A stretch of 64,000 bases of DNA from Rutstroemia sp. NJR-2017a BVV2 (taxonomy: Eukaryota > Ascomycota > Leotiomycetes > Helotiales > Rutstroemiaceae). Positions 32,099-44,230 of the stretch are shown piece by piece. The translations under genes and the position numbers were made by a program. The notes below the pieces were generated by a model that was given only the letters and a program-made list of their open reading frames with translations, ran no database searches and was not told the origin of the DNA. Within the stretch, counting starts at the first letter, position 1; each line of letters begins with the position of its first letter. The stretch lies in the NCBI GenBank assembly GCA_002946415.1, contig NJPS01000076.1, positions 620,001 to 684,000 of the forward strand, in the 5' to 3' direction.

Positions 32099-33344
32099 TG
32101 ATGATATGATATGATATGACTTGAGATGATATACCATGATATGTATGATAGGATGTGATTGGTACACGATAATGTAAATAGGTAAGTTAGTAGATGAGGT
32201 AGTACATATATGTTTTCTGGGAAGAGCGCGGGTATGGATACATGGTATATGTAGGATAGGGTAGATGGGATGGGATGGGATGGAGTAGATAGTATGGAGA
32301 AATGGTATACGAACATTAATGAAATGATATCAGGTAGGGGAAGATATACAAGTTAGATATCTTCTTCTATCCGAAGTTGGAACTTGTAGTAGAAAGAACA
32401 TATGAATGAATGGATGGATGGATGGATGGATGAATGGATGGATGAAGACTGTAAAATAAGTGCAGACATTCGTATTTATAAGCACAGAGTAAAGCGAGAG
32501 ATAAAGGGAAAGGGGAAAAGTACAAGGTGGGTGAGTGGTAAAATAACTAGCAGTATTCATTGTTCACATCAATACAAGACAATACAACACAAGATGTTCT
32601 TTACAATTATCAATACTGTAATTCAGTTCATTGACCGTCATATACTAATCAATCATATCCCGTCTCGTCTCACTCAAAGTCAAAGCAGCTTAACTTAATT
32701 CAATCCATCTAACCATTCATCCATTCATCCATCCATGCATCCAATCAATAGAGAAAGGAGTGAGAGAAGAACATAAAGTAGTAGTAGAGGTAGTCTTGTA
32801 ATATCTTGTAATGTGTTATGCTGTGCTGTGTATTCTCCATGCCATATCATATCACCTAACTATTGAATAGAATCTCATCTCATCTGATCTCATCTCCCAA
32901 GTCATCTCCCCTTCTTCCATCCATCCCTTCAATGTCCCAATCCAATCCAATTCAAACAATCACCCAACCAAACCAACTCCCAAATAATCCCTACTTCCAA
33001 TCCATCCGTCCCCATCTTCACAAAAGATCAAAGGTAAAAAGATGCAGAAGAAATACCCCCGGACAACCCGTCGAGATACAATAAACAAAACCTTCCGCTA
33101 CCAAAAGATGCCAACAATCCATTATTCCACCGTTCTCATCATCATGATCATCAAGCAAACCAGTGGAAAATCAAAGAGAAGATACGAATCAAGAACCGGT
33201 AAATAGGCCGAGAAGTAGAACAACGACGATAAACGCAAAAATGCAAATAGGCTAATGTGACAGACAAAGTATGATTTTTTTTGGTGAGAAATGTGGTGAT
33301 TGGGGTTCTGAGCTTGACAACTTTCACCCATCGACAGTCACTAT
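32099..33344. other. Intergenic between convergent genes with simple repeats
   Basis: 3' regions of HACL and the C2H2 factor. Contains GATAT-rich (32100-32160), GGGAT (32268-32287), GGAT/GAAT (32404-32445) and CATC/CATT (32705-32740) microsatellite stretches. No gene supported. Confidence 0.6.
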
Positions 33345-35984
33345 CTAGTGATCACTGTAACCATATGATGCATCATCAGATGACCAATCCATTCCCATGT
33401 TCAAGTTTTGGTGGATTTGTTGTTGGTGGTGAGCCTTGGATGGACGCATTTGATGGTAATTTTGTTGGCGCTGGGAGTTACCAGCAGCAGAGTTGGCCGC
33501 ACTTTGAGCGTAGAAGGCAAGTAACTCTTGAGGCGGTGGAACACCAAAGAGCGCCATGGACTGTTGGGGAATTTCACCAAATAAAGGGGAGTGATCATGG
33601 CTCATTGTTCGTAGTTGTGGTGCGGAGGAGGAAAAAAGCTGGAAATCGCCAGCACCTTGGTTGGACATGCGGCTGTTTGCAGGAACGAAATCTTCAAAGC
33701 CGTCATCAAAGTCTTGCATCGACTTGGGCGTGAAGAGCATGGTATTTGCTTCACCAATAGGGGAAATTTGCGCGAGTTGTTGTGCTTGTTCATAAGTTGC
33801 TCCCGAGGTTTGGAACTGTGTTTGGGCCAATGCCTGTTGGTAGATGTGGCTCTGTGGGATTTGCACTTGTGCTTGAGCGCTGTACAGATCTGTTTCCTCA
33901 TATGCAGCCCATTCGTTGCTTCCAGAGTAGGTTTGCATGTTTTCTTGGAACTGATCCTGAGCTCCAACGACGGAGTTGGAATTGAACGGACTAGTGGGAT
34001 CAAATGGCGATTGTCCATCAAGAGAGTATGATCCATCGGTAACCGGAGAGTACTCGATGTTGAGTTGTTGTGGAGGCTGATACATCTCAATCTCTCTGGG
34101 ATATTCTCCACCAAGTTGAGGGAAGAAGTTGAGACCTTGGTTACTGCTGTATAGGCTGGTGTTTTCGTACATCATGTCATCAGCAATTATTGGACTGTCA
34201 TCCAAGTTAGAATCACTTGGAGTCCTGATGACCGTGGCCTGAGGGGTAGGGAGGCCATTGGAAATGATCGCAGAAGGAGCTGGTCTGTTCTTGCCATTAT
34301 TCTTGGATCGGACATATTGCCATCCGTGGGCCTTTTCCATGTGTTGCTTGCAATTCGATTCACGCTTGGATCGGTATGGGCAAGGCTTGAAGTGACATTC
34401 ATACAATGCAGGGGCAGAGGAATGTTTGTCGTTGTGATGGCGGTCCATTTCTTTCTCCGTGGGCCATCCAAAGGTGTGATATTTGCAGGTCTCAATGGCA
34501 CACTTCCAGGGGCGCGAATGTGTCTTCACGTGCTTGGTGAGGTCGCACGGACGCTTAAAGAACTTACCGCACCCAGGTTCACGGCAGAATTTGGGTGCAA
34601 GTTCAGCAGCGGAGGCATCCTTCTTGCGGCGAGCCATTGAGCGGAAGACTGACTCGTCGTCATCATCCTCATCGCTCAATGATCGCTTCATCTTCATAGC
34701 CGAGTTTTCGTCCTCGTCTATGTCGACTGGCTTTCCTGTGGCCATGGAAATCGCCTTGCCATCCTTTCGGATGCGGACAAGCTCGGCAGGACGGCCATTC
34801 TTGGTCAAGCCGCCGTGAAGCTTGATCTCATCAGAGCTATATTCGTAATTAGCCATCATTCGACTTGGAGCCACCAAGACTTCGAAAAGGGAAACGTACG
34901 GGTGAGCTTCCATCTCCTCGAGAGCCTCTCCCTTTTCTTCTTTTTCCTTAGCAGCTTGGACCTCACGTGCGTACTGCTTAATCTGTTCGGTGAGATCGAT
35001 GAAATAGCCGTTAGTATAAGGTCGGTCGTGTGGTCGTACTTGCTCGCGTTCACTTAACAATTCCACAGTTGCTTGAATGCAGTGGATCGATGTTAAGCAA
35101 AAGTCGAGGTATAGGCTTGCTGTCTTGGCCTTCTCCTTCAAACGCGAAAACCAGTGAGCAACTCCCCCTTCAACAACATCGTTATCGGAATTACTTACAG
35201 GCGCTCTGAATATCAAGGTCTTTTCCAAGTCACGAAGACAAACAATCTCCTTCTTGTGAATTCTATTCGGGATATCTTTGACAAGTGGTCGGAATTCCCG
35301 AAGGGAGCTCTTCGACAAAAGCGGTCTCAAAATATGCTCTGTAATACGATTGCTTGCACGAGCACTGAGTCTTGGAAGGTTCTCGACAGTAGTTGAAGAG
35401 GCGGCAGCCGATCTAGTTATAGCTGAGGCAGTCTTGACAGGTTTGGATTCTTCTTCCTCATTGGCCTCCTTCTTTTCTGATGATGATCCAATAGATGTTC
35501 CGAGACCACTGTCGGCGTATCTGTTGGGGCGCCGACGAGAACGCAAGGAACGCCTGCTAGAGGGTTCCATTGTCATGGGACCTTCCATGATGGTACCGGG
35601 ATATGGGGCGGTCGCGGGGTTGTCGACTGCACTGGCGATAACGCCTTTTGGGAGAGGATCGGACTCGTCGCGGAATGATTGACGAGACGACGGCGAAGTC
35701 AATTCGACGGCGGCCAGAGTACGGTCGATGTCTACCAGACTTTCGGCAGCACGACGTTTGTAAGCATCGACGGTAACATACTCCAGATTGCTTGCTGAAC
35801 GGCGAACCAGAGTGGGCGGTTGAAAGGGTTGAGATTCCTCAACAGATGGTGATGTAGGAGAATGGAAAGTAGCACCTTTCCGAAGGGCGACCATGGCTGT
35901 ATTAACAGTTGGAAGGTCTGACGTTTTGAGGAGGGATGGAGTCACAGAAGTCTTTGACGTCCTGCGAGGATTTGTGAACGACAT
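33345..35984 (-). CDS. C2H2 zinc-finger transcription factor
   Basis: 879 aa in a single open frame. Three C2H2-type fingers lie at residues 467-553: CREPGCGKFFKRPCDLTKH (467-485, His489), CAIETC (495-500) with a long loop to H516/H521, and CHFKPC (530-535) with H548/H553. Before them is a helical domain (about 285-345, DFCLTSIHCIQATVELL) and an acidic/Lys stretch (DEDDDDE). The C-terminal 300 residues are Gln/Ser/Pro-rich, typical of an activation region. The N-terminus is Ser/Arg-rich. A GTAAGT inside codons 262-264 looks like a donor, but no acceptor at usual distance keeps the frame, so no intron was assigned. DNA target and regulated process unknown. Confidence 0.88.
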   Translation of the reverse strand: MSFTNPRRTSKTSVTPSLLKTSDLPTVNTAMVALRKGATFHSPTSPSVEESQPFQPPTLVRRSASNLEYVTVDAYKRRAAESLVDIDRTLAAVELTSPSSRQSFRDESDPLPKGVIASAVDNPATAPYPGTIMEGPMTMEPSSRRSLRSRRRPNRYADSGLGTSIGSSSEKKEANEEEESKPVKTASAITRSAAASSTTVENLPRLSARASNRITEHILRPLLSKSSLREFRPLVKDIPNRIHKKEIVCLRDLEKTLIFRAPVSNSDNDVVEGGVAHWFSRLKEKAKTASLYLDFCLTSIHCIQATVELLSEREQVRPHDRPYTNGYFIDLTEQIKQYAREVQAAKEKEEKGEALEEMEAHPYVSLFEVLVAPSRMMANYEYSSDEIKLHGGLTKNGRPAELVRIRKDGKAISMATGKPVDIDEDENSAMKMKRSLSDEDDDDESVFRSMARRKKDASAAELAPKFCREPGCGKFFKRPCDLTKHVKTHSRPWKCAIETCKYHTFGWPTEKEMDRHHNDKHSSAPALYECHFKPCPYRSKRESNCKQHMEKAHGWQYVRSKNNGKNRPAPSAIISNGLPTPQATVIRTPSDSNLDDSPIIADDMMYENTSLYSSNQGLNFFPQLGGEYPREIEMYQPPQQLNIEYSPVTDGSYSLDGQSPFDPTSPFNSNSVVGAQDQFQENMQTYSGSNEWAAYEETDLYSAQAQVQIPQSHIYQQALAQTQFQTSGATYEQAQQLAQISPIGEANTMLFTPKSMQDFDDGFEDFVPANSRMSNQGAGDFQLFSSSAPQLRTMSHDHSPLFGEIPQQSMALFGVPPPQELLAFYAQSAANSAAGNSQRQQNYHQMRPSKAHHQQQIHQNLNMGMDWSSDDASYGYSDH

Positions 35985-38900
35985 CCTGAATGGTCAGGTC
36001 TCCCGAGGAGTCTTGCGAACTGTTGAAGACTAGGATTGATTAGCCTTGAATTAACTTGAGCTCCATGCAAGAGATATGAGTCACAAATGAGATGTGTAAA
36101 CCCCGTTTTCCGGTGTATAGATCAAGACAGATATGGGGGAGGGGAAGAATGAATTGAATTGAAAGTCGATCGAATATTGAGATTGGCCAATGGTAGAAGA
36201 CACTTTGATCTTCGCACCAATAAATGGCTGGATGGTCGTTTTTATGAATTTGGAGAAGGAAAGGAATTAATAATGGGGAAAAGGTGGCATACAATGGAGA
36301 AGTAAGGCCAGCAACAGAATTCAACTGCGCACAGCTGAACGGGCCTTTCTCGAGGATTGGCGACGAGGCAACAACAATGATGAAAGGAATCACTTGTTGA
36401 ATGCGACCGCCGGATCGACAGATATTTATCCGACGTTTATGAATTAATGTTTGTTCGTGTCGAGAAGTTATGCTCTTTCAAAGTCGAGACGATGGCAGTG
36501 CTATTGAAAAGGAAGAGGGAAGAGGGAAGCGCGGAAGGGTCTTGGGTAAGGCTGGTGGAAGGGTTGCGAGAGTTGAAGGGCGAAAGGTCGATGGTTGCCT
36601 GGAGGTGGAGGTCTGGATGGGTTTTGGCAAGCGAAGTACCTAACGACTTTCTGATAGGTGAGGGTGAGGGTGGTAGTAGGAAGGACTCGCAGTAGGTACG
36701 AAAGTACTTTTAGGTTGCACAAGCAGGTTTATATTGCATTGGACCAGTAACAAATAATCGCTGACCGGAAATTATTTGGGTCGAGGTGAAAGAGCACGCG
36801 TTGAACGATGTCGTGGCCGGTGAGGAGGTGAAAGCTTGGACGATGATGGGAGGTGGAGGCTTGAGGAGATAACAAGAGGAAGACGTAATTAAAGGACGGA
36901 CGAGACGAGATGAGACGAGAACGCTTGGGAGGTGGAGGTGGGTGAGATTGTGAAGATGGAGGTGGAAGTGGAAGTGGAAGGGGAAGTGGAAGTGGTGATT
37001 GTGAAGTGATTCGGATAGGATGGAAGCCAAAGTGCAGCCAAAGTGCAGCCAAGTCCGCCTTGCGAGAGGTACAGTAGTGGTAGTGGTAGTGGCAGTAGCA
37101 GTAGCAGTAGTGGCAGCAGTGGCAGTAGTGGTAATTAGTCGCAAAGTGGGAAAAATGGGTACGAGAATCGCACTCGCTAGAATACGCATTTAGAGCATTT
37201 CGAGCGTTTTGGGGCACGGGAAGGCTAAAAGCAGCGGCAACATTCTAGGCAGCAGTCGAAATAGTCGTTTAGCTCTCCAAGCAAAGCTGCCCCACCCCTG
37301 CTGGTTAAATGCTTGTTAATCAAGGGTTGAGACGGGCTGAACTGAGGAGCATGGATATGGGTGGAAGCTGTAATGAGTCTCGATGTACGATGTACTTCGT
37401 AGGAGCTTGGAGTTGGTTCTTTTCTGTGATCACACCCTCTATTTTCTGCCAAGTTATTATGCATGCTTCGAACAAGTGTGCGGCTCTGGATGGATACTTT
37501 GTTCGAGGAAGAATAGATGCGAGACAGACAGGATGGATCTCGGAAGACTTCGTATTTCTTCATGTCTCTAGAGTCAAATCCATTGAGTAAACAAACACCC
37601 GAATGCCAAACTTGCATCCGAAGCTCATCCCATCCCTCTATTCTTACCATTTGTACTTCACATCCCCATCTGGATCCAAACGTAGATAGAATCTCGGCTC
37701 GCCCCATCTGAACTTCTCCCGCACCGGTGATATCTCAACCATACCCGCGGTAGTTGGTTAAAATGACATCGATCATCTAGAGCGGCTCAAGTAGAGACCA
37801 TCCTATTCATCCGCCCATCTGATGCCGTACGTTCTCGCAGTCCTTGGTCTCCCTCGCACCTCGCACCTCCCACCAACCACCCTCACCCTGTCCCATCCCC
37901 AGCAACGGTAAATACAAAATTAGCTGCCGTACATTACAGAAAGGAGCGAGCGCGCCAGACCCAACCCGACCTTCACTTCCGCCGGTCTGTCCTATTATCC
38001 CATATGTGTTACCTTACCTAACCAACAAATGGCGGTTATACTTCGTTCAACGACATTACTGTAGTAGTTACTTAGTGGGGTCTGGGTCTCGCCGACCCGT
38101 GTTGATCGCGCAAGTTTGGATGTCTCGTCTCAACGGCTTTATGGTAGCATTGGCATATTTTGCCGACAGACAGCTGCCAGGAAGCATGTGCGTGCGTGCT
38201 ATGGCTTGAAGCTGTGCACTCTAATATCAATATACAAAACAATACAATACAATCCATCCAACATCATCATCATCCATCCAGCTACAAAATCCCGTACCAA
38301 CGATATGGATTCCCTCCAAAGCCCTCTCCCCCCAAAAACGTGGCAATGGAGCCAATCCCGACCATGATCGCTTGCAAGGACATAGCCAAACCCAATGATG
38401 GGTAACTAACTTATGGAAAGGACATGGGGTTCTCCCCGACCAGAATATCCATATTAATCCCACCTCTTCCAACTAGTCCCGCGTTTAAAGAAGCTTTGGT
38501 GGGGGCACTGTCTCCCTCCAATACGATCACCCCCAACGTAGGAAGCTCTAGCTCTTCCTACCGCATAAACATGTCGATTTCTGATCCTACCGCATGCTTT
38601 AATTAGAGATACGAAAGTATAGCCGTTGCGCATCGTTGGTCGTGAAACTTATTAGCAACAGTTTTGTGCCCGTATGAAGGGGATAGAGTGCATGTTGGGA
38701 AATTGTACTGATGTACTGCAACGGGTTCGGTCAGAGTACCTACGAAGTATGCACGCGAGATAAGAATAGCAGCAAAGTCCAAAGTCACACACACCACACA
38801 CATCCGCGTAAAACCAGCAAGCGAGCTAAAACCACCTGTACGTCAAAAAGGGACCATGTCCGTCCCTATTCGCATCATAAAACCGGGGAACGGACGACGC

Positions 38901-41368
38901 GATCACAGGTACGGCGACTGGAAAGGGAAACGGAGTGTGGGCGTAAGACGGAGAGATGTTCGTCCGAGGAGCCCTTCTGCCCTTTTCAGACTCACCGAGT
39001 ACTGGAAGAGCCGCATTGTGTGGCTGTTCGGAGGGAAATGGTCAATTGATGCTCCTGTGCACTTGCAATGTGTGCGTGCATGAAAATCGATGATTGGAAA
39101 TGAAGTATTCGCAAACAACCTTAACTTAGCCTTATCACCTGCGCGCTGGCTGTATGTCCCTCCAGTTCCTGCCCTCCTACCCTCCTTTCGCCGAGTATCG
39201 ACTTTCGTTCGTCGTCAGCTTCCCTTGGCGAGTTACGAGTCTGAATACGTTTGCACATCACGTACCTCTAGGTTTCCAACATTCTGTACCTGTCCTATGC
39301 ATTGTATTCATCATCCGTCTTTAGAATTGGTAAAGGACTTGCCTATCTGGTATTTAGGTAAACATATATTATGGATTTCTAATCGATGGATGACGAATGG
39401 ACTACACGTATTACCTGTGCGTTAAGCTTGAAGTTTCGAAGACATTTGGATGTCGGTATTATTATCGAGAAGTGGAAAGATAATCATCGTCATCATCATG
39501 TGTCCACGCCGCGCACAACACATCAGTACAATACTCTCTGTTCTGCAAATCAACCTTTCCAATATTCACAGTAAGGTTAAACATCTTATCTCCAATCCCA
39601 CCTCACCCATCTCACCCATCTCACCCATCTCACCTATCTCACCATCTCACCCATCCCATCCCATCCCATCCCATCCCATCCAAAGCAGCAACCCGAGCCA
39701 CCACACACCCGATGACCCAGAAAGTCCCGCAACTCTAAAGCTTAAAGCAGAAATCAGCAATACCATCGAATCGGCATCGTCCCCTTCTTCCAGGTGACTC
39801 AACGCTACTTGTAAATACACTTAGGACGAATTGTTGTCACACATTCCGTGCTGCAGCGCCGCAGGGCTGCAGCAGCTTTTTGCCCCTTCGTTGCACAGCA
39901 ATCCCCCCCCTAGGTAACTGGTTCATTTTTACACATTTACCTTATGAACAAGTATTGCAAATCATGGCGCAAGCAAATCCCTTCCAGCCCTACGGGATGA
40001 GGAGGCAGATGTCAATCTCCTCATTTGCTTTCGTGTTACCGTGTGGTGGCATCTGTGCTGCGAGAATTCCTATACAGATGTAAGGGTAAGGTAACTTTAT
40101 CATGGGATGGGAAAAAAGCCTTTTGATTGATGCTGTGTCTGTGTGTTTAGCCTAAGATCTCCTTCGTACATTCGCGCAAGGGGCAGTGCAATTTAGTCTG
40201 CTGCTCCGCTTGCTACTTTATTTCGTATGGAGTCTGCATGGAGCACGGTATCGTTGTGTTGAAAGGTCGCTGGACGATCTCTCCTCTCTTCTACGGAAGT
40301 ACATTCCCGTTGCATATGAATATGAGGATGCAATGTTCTCGATAAGCTGTGCTTTGGGCGATTTCTGCCCCGGTCATCGTCCATTCTTTTCACTGCTTGT
40401 GCGAGGATTCGCTCCCAGAGCGTCTTGAGTTTTGATGTCGAAAAGTGGCAGTGAGACCAGCTGCATACAGTCGAAGTACATACAAATAATCCATCAGCCT
40501 GCTCGTATGTAAATCTTTCTTTTACATCTGTTCAGAAAAACTTCCCGCTGCTGTGCAGTGCTGTGCTGTTTTGCATCACATCACAGCTTTGGAGGCTGAG
40601 CCCTGCAGGCGCATTGATTCATTCAGCTCATCTGCTCCTTTCGATCATTAATAATGGATCATTATAAAGTATTTAATCCTCAATATCCAGGCACCAAGAA
40701 ACCAGGCCACCACAGCAAAGCTCGGTCTCCAACGGCTCGGTCCCCTCTCCCAATACGATGAAACATGAAACTTAAGCCCACACTAACCCTCACCTCACGC
40801 AGCCCCTATCCAATCGATTGGCTGTGCATGAACGTCCCATCTCAAGTTCGCCGTCGATCTTCGTCCACTCACTGTGCAGATACTGCGTTTTGCACTGGAT
40901 GGCGAGAGACAAGCAAGCATGGCCATGCGAATTGAATAACTCCACTGGATGGTCGTTCATTCTGAAGTTTTAGTTTGAAGAAAAAATTGGGGAGAAGAGA
41001 GACATCTCCGACATATATGAGGAGTGTTTCTTCACGATGTAGTTACGTGTATCAGCAGTCACCTTGTGCTTTCCAACTGATTTACTCTCATTCAATTTTT
41101 GTTTCCTGCGAAGTCGCCCAAAGGAACAAGTCATACATTCATTTATTCCTTCTCTTCTTGCTTGCTTGACTTCTTTGATCCACTCTCTTATTCAACCCTG
41201 TCCAGAAAACAGTCACTATTGTTCTCTGTAGAATTATCAAAGAACAATCCCTAGCTGGCCTACAAAACCTTTGACCTTTTCAAAGACCTGCTTCAATCTC
41301 CACCAAATTCGGCTACCAAAGAGTCACCACCAAAGAGCTATCAACAAAGACACCTCGATTCACTCAAA
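35985..41368. other. 5.4 kb gene-free region upstream of the C2H2 factor
   Basis: Contains many short frames on both strands but none with protein-like composition. There are GT/AG-rich simple repeats at 36950-37000 (GAAGTG units) and 37076-37135 (AGTGGC/AGTAGC units), and a CTCACCCAT minisatellite followed by (CCATC)n at 39601-39681. The left end is the probable long 5' leader and promoter of the zinc-finger gene; the right end is the promoter of the secreted protein gene. Base composition is near average, unlike the AT-rich transposon arm. Confidence 0.5.
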
Positions 41369-42037
41369 ATGCTCTCCAAACTCCTCCTCCTCCCCCTCAC
41401 CCTCCTCACCCCCCTCGCAACCTCCGCCTCCGTCCTCCCCTCCAAATCTCACCCCCGCACCACCAGCACGCAAGCCCTCACCCAAATTCTCCAAATCGTC
41501 CCCGCGGCCAGCAGCTGCTCCAACGCGCCCGTCGCCGCCGAATGCGCCACCGCCGCGCGAGCCGCACCGTACCTCATCGCCGCCATGCTCCAATACCAGA
41601 TCTACACGCTCCCGGAAATGGGCGCGCTCCTCGCCCTCATGGGCTACGAGTCCGGCGACTTCAAATACAACATCAACCACTATCCCGGACGCCCGGGCCA
41701 AGGCACGCGCAATATGCAGATGCCCGAGTATAATCTGCAGTACGCGCTGTCGATTCCTGCGTTGGGGAGCAAGTTGAAGGCGGTGACGACGGCGACGACG
41801 ACCGAGGGGTTGGCGGATGATGTGCTGAATGGGATTCGCGATTTGGTTAACACGGACGAGTATACGTGGGCGAGCGCGGCGTGGTATTATAGTACGCAGT
41901 GCTCGGCGACGGTGAAGGCGGAGTTAAAGAAGGGGACGGATGCTGGGTGGGAGGGGTATTTGGGGTGTGTGGGGGTGGGGGAGTCGGCGGATAGGACGGC
42001 GTATTGGACGAGGGCGAAGGCCGCGTTTGGGCTTTAG
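41369..42037 (+). CDS. Secreted lysozyme-like small protein
   Basis: 222 aa, single exon. A signal peptide is clear (MLSKLLLLPLTLLTPLATSA). The mature part has the order found in lysozyme-fold glycoside hydrolases: a helix ALLALMGYESG with a candidate catalytic Glu94, then NINHYPGRPGQGTRNMQ. It contains four cysteines outside the signal peptide (Cys50, Cys59, and two near residues 180-200), enough for two disulfides. I know no exact family name; similar fungal secreted proteins are annotated as hypothetical. Codon usage is very GC-rich in the third position compared with neighbours, suggesting high expression. Cell-wall or muramidase activity is inference. Confidence 0.8.
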   Translation: MLSKLLLLPLTLLTPLATSASVLPSKSHPRTTSTQALTQILQIVPAASSCSNAPVAAECATAARAAPYLIAAMLQYQIYTLPEMGALLALMGYESGDFKYNINHYPGRPGQGTRNMQMPEYNLQYALSIPALGSKLKAVTTATTTEGLADDVLNGIRDLVNTDEYTWASAAWYYSTQCSATVKAELKKGTDAGWEGYLGCVGVGESADRTAYWTRAKAAFGL

Positions 42038-42762
42038 GAGGACGGGGAAGGTGATGATGATGTTTTGGTTCTTCGCTGGTCGTGGGAATTGGATCATCTC
42101 GTCAAGATTTCTTTTTCTTTTTCACCACGTTCGAAGTCCTCTCGGGCAAATGCATAGTTAGCGACAGGATGTTTCATTAGATACCCTATTTTCAGGATCT
42201 CAGATTCTTGTACATATTACATTAGAATAGTCTTTTCTTTGCATACTCGATGAGAAGTTTCAACTCGCTGCACCTGCGCCAATTTAACAAAGCCAATCTC
42301 TCTCTATCCAAAATGCAGTCCAATGTATTCCTCCATGTGCTTACTAAAAACACAACCCAAAGGAAAAAAAGAAAACAGAAATCATCCTGTATCCCAAGCA
42401 TAAACCCTCCGTGTAACAAAATTTCCAAAGTCCTGACCCCCGAATGTCCCAATGTCACCTTGACCTAAGCTTAGAAATGAAAGTAGCTTGCAAGTATAAT
42501 GTGCGAGTATGCGATGCGTGAATGCGAATGCATGAATGCGCGAAAACAGTGTAAAGTTGGAGATGAACTCTATAGATGCCGTATTTCCTTCGATGTAATC
42601 GGGTTTCGCGTTTGTCTTTAGGTCGTTCGATGGACTAGCAAAATCTATTCATCGGAGGTTAGATACAATATGCGTACCTCATACCAAATCATGGGTAGCT
42701 CACCTATTCCGTAAAATCGTTGTCTTCAACTTCAAGCACGATTATCCAAAGATCCCACCAGA
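42038..42762. other. Intergenic between convergent genes
   Basis: 3' regions of the secreted protein (plus strand) and the RNase H-like gene (minus strand). A run of short ATGCGA/GAATGC repeats lies at 42500-42545. No gene supported. Confidence 0.5.
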
Positions 42763-43557
42763 TCAAACAGACACTATTCCCCCCTGGTGTGTGTGACGAC
42801 CGTTATCATGAAACGCGACCTTCTTGTACACTCGTGGAAAGTTACGGATGGCTGGAAACTGCCCTTCCGAGTCAGCGACATGTTGAGCAGCCGCAATAGC
42901 TGCCTGGTTGTACTGTCTGGGAATATGCCAAAACAGCACGCGAATACGGTAACGAAGACGTAGTTCTAGCATTCTTGAAACCACCAGATCCCAAAGGTCC
43001 CAGTCCGCAACCGGATCTCCTTGGGCAGTCTTCCAGCCATCTTGTATCCAGGGTCCAAGTTTATTGATGCCACAATCAGCTACGTATCGCGAATCCGTAG
43101 CAATAACAATTACATCCCATCTCTCATAGTCCCATTCGCCGTCTAGAGCAGCCACAATTGCTCGAATATGAGCGCGATCTTCGGTCTGTGGATGAAATTT
43201 CCTATCAGGTCCTTTTTCCTCGAGAGAGACGTAGGCTGTGCCAAAGGAGCCTAAGATAGCACAACCACCGCGGGATAACGTAATGGAGTGGCTGATACCG
43301 TTGTGAAATCCGCTGCAGCATACGAGCGCTTGTTTGTCGTAGATCTCGCGAACAAAAGGTCTCCTTGAGGGTCGCAAGTCGTAATTTAAATACTGAGATT
43401 GATTGTCAATTCTGAAGTAGCATGTAGGATCATCCATAGTGCGCGGATTACAATATCCATTAAACATCAATAAACGTTCGTCAGGAAGATAGACTTCTGG
43501 AACAGTCATATGATTTGGAAGATTCGTCAAGGCACTGCGCTCCCGGGCCGAAGACAT
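42763..43557 (-). CDS. RNase H-like protein, probable pseudoenzyme
   Basis: 264 aa, single exon, start ATG 43557. Residues about 78-225 follow the RNase H1 fold: VCCSGFHNGIS, GGCAILGSFG, TEDRAHIRAIVAAL, VIVIATDSRYVADC and FWHIPRQYNQAA. In active enzymes these positions hold Asp (DG), Glu (RAE), Asp (TDS) and Asp (GN..AD). Here only Asp155 is kept: Ser82, His130 and Ala near 220 replace the others. Fungal genomes contain many RNase H1-like paralogues. This one may bind RNA/DNA hybrids without cutting, or its role may be unrelated. It is divergent from JAC1. Confidence 0.75.
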   Translation of the reverse strand: MSSARERSALTNLPNHMTVPEVYLPDERLLMFNGYCNPRTMDDPTCYFRIDNQSQYLNYDLRPSRRPFVREIYDKQALVCCSGFHNGISHSITLSRGGCAILGSFGTAYVSLEEKGPDRKFHPQTEDRAHIRAIVAALDGEWDYERWDVIVIATDSRYVADCGINKLGPWIQDGWKTAQGDPVADWDLWDLVVSRMLELRLRYRIRVLFWHIPRQYNQAAIAAAQHVADSEGQFPAIRNFPRVYKKVAFHDNGRHTHQGGIVSV

Positions 43558-44230
43558 CGTGTTATAGTAAGTCGCAGCAAAGAAGATGGTTTCACACAGG
43601 GAGAGTATAGTAGAAGAACTTGTCTTTGTAGATCGATTTGAACGAAGAAAATGTATGTAGAACTAGAATTGAACAGAGGGAAAGAGACATATATATACCC
43701 TGATGTACCGTCTTTGGACGGGAGGCTCAAGTGCAGGTAAACGATGAAAACCAGTCTCAGTAACTTTTCAGCACAAACAAGGCTTCACGATGTTTGATAT
43801 GGTCACCGCTCTGGAGGCAAAATGGGTTGAGAAGCAGCTTGCCTTTGCTCACTTGCCGTGAAGAAGACGCTGCATACTGCTTGCAAGCTGGTATCAACCA
43901 AGCAAAACTAAGCAACCAAGTCATAGTTGAAATTGCGACTTCGCAGCTCGGATACATACATACATTTGATAGACGAGGCAAATGAAATCAGGGCTCACTG
44001 GAGCGAACGACAGCTTTGTGCTTTCTGTTTGTAAATATTAAGAGGCTTTTGAGAGGTGAAGTAGAAGTGTAGTTGGGCTAAACCCAAAGGAAAGAGTTCT
44101 AGACCCTGTCACTTACGTCATCACCCGGCCCTAGCAAACAGTTCTCTGAGCTCCATTGAAATTTGGACGGACATTCAGATTCACTTCTCAAAATCAAATT
44201 ATTTTCAACCCGGAAGACAGCATAACAATT
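43558..44230. promoter_or_regulatory. Divergent promoter region, RNase H-like / JAC1
   Basis: 673 bp between divergent genes. A TATATATA stretch lies at about 43690-43697, roughly 130 bp from the RNase H-like start, a plausible TATA element for the minus-strand gene. No coding sequence supported. Confidence 0.45.

Noticed and set aside
34187..34640. Frames on both strands inside the C2H2 gene
   Set aside because: Shadows of the zinc-finger coding sequence.
35175..35205. GTAAGT inside the C2H2 frame as a splice donor
   Set aside because: No acceptor at a normal fungal intron distance restores the frame, and the unspliced frame stays open.
36710..37217. Long minus-strand frames rich in His/Tyr/Cys or Thr
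   Set aside because: Produced by AGT/GTG microsatellites and GAAGTG repeats.
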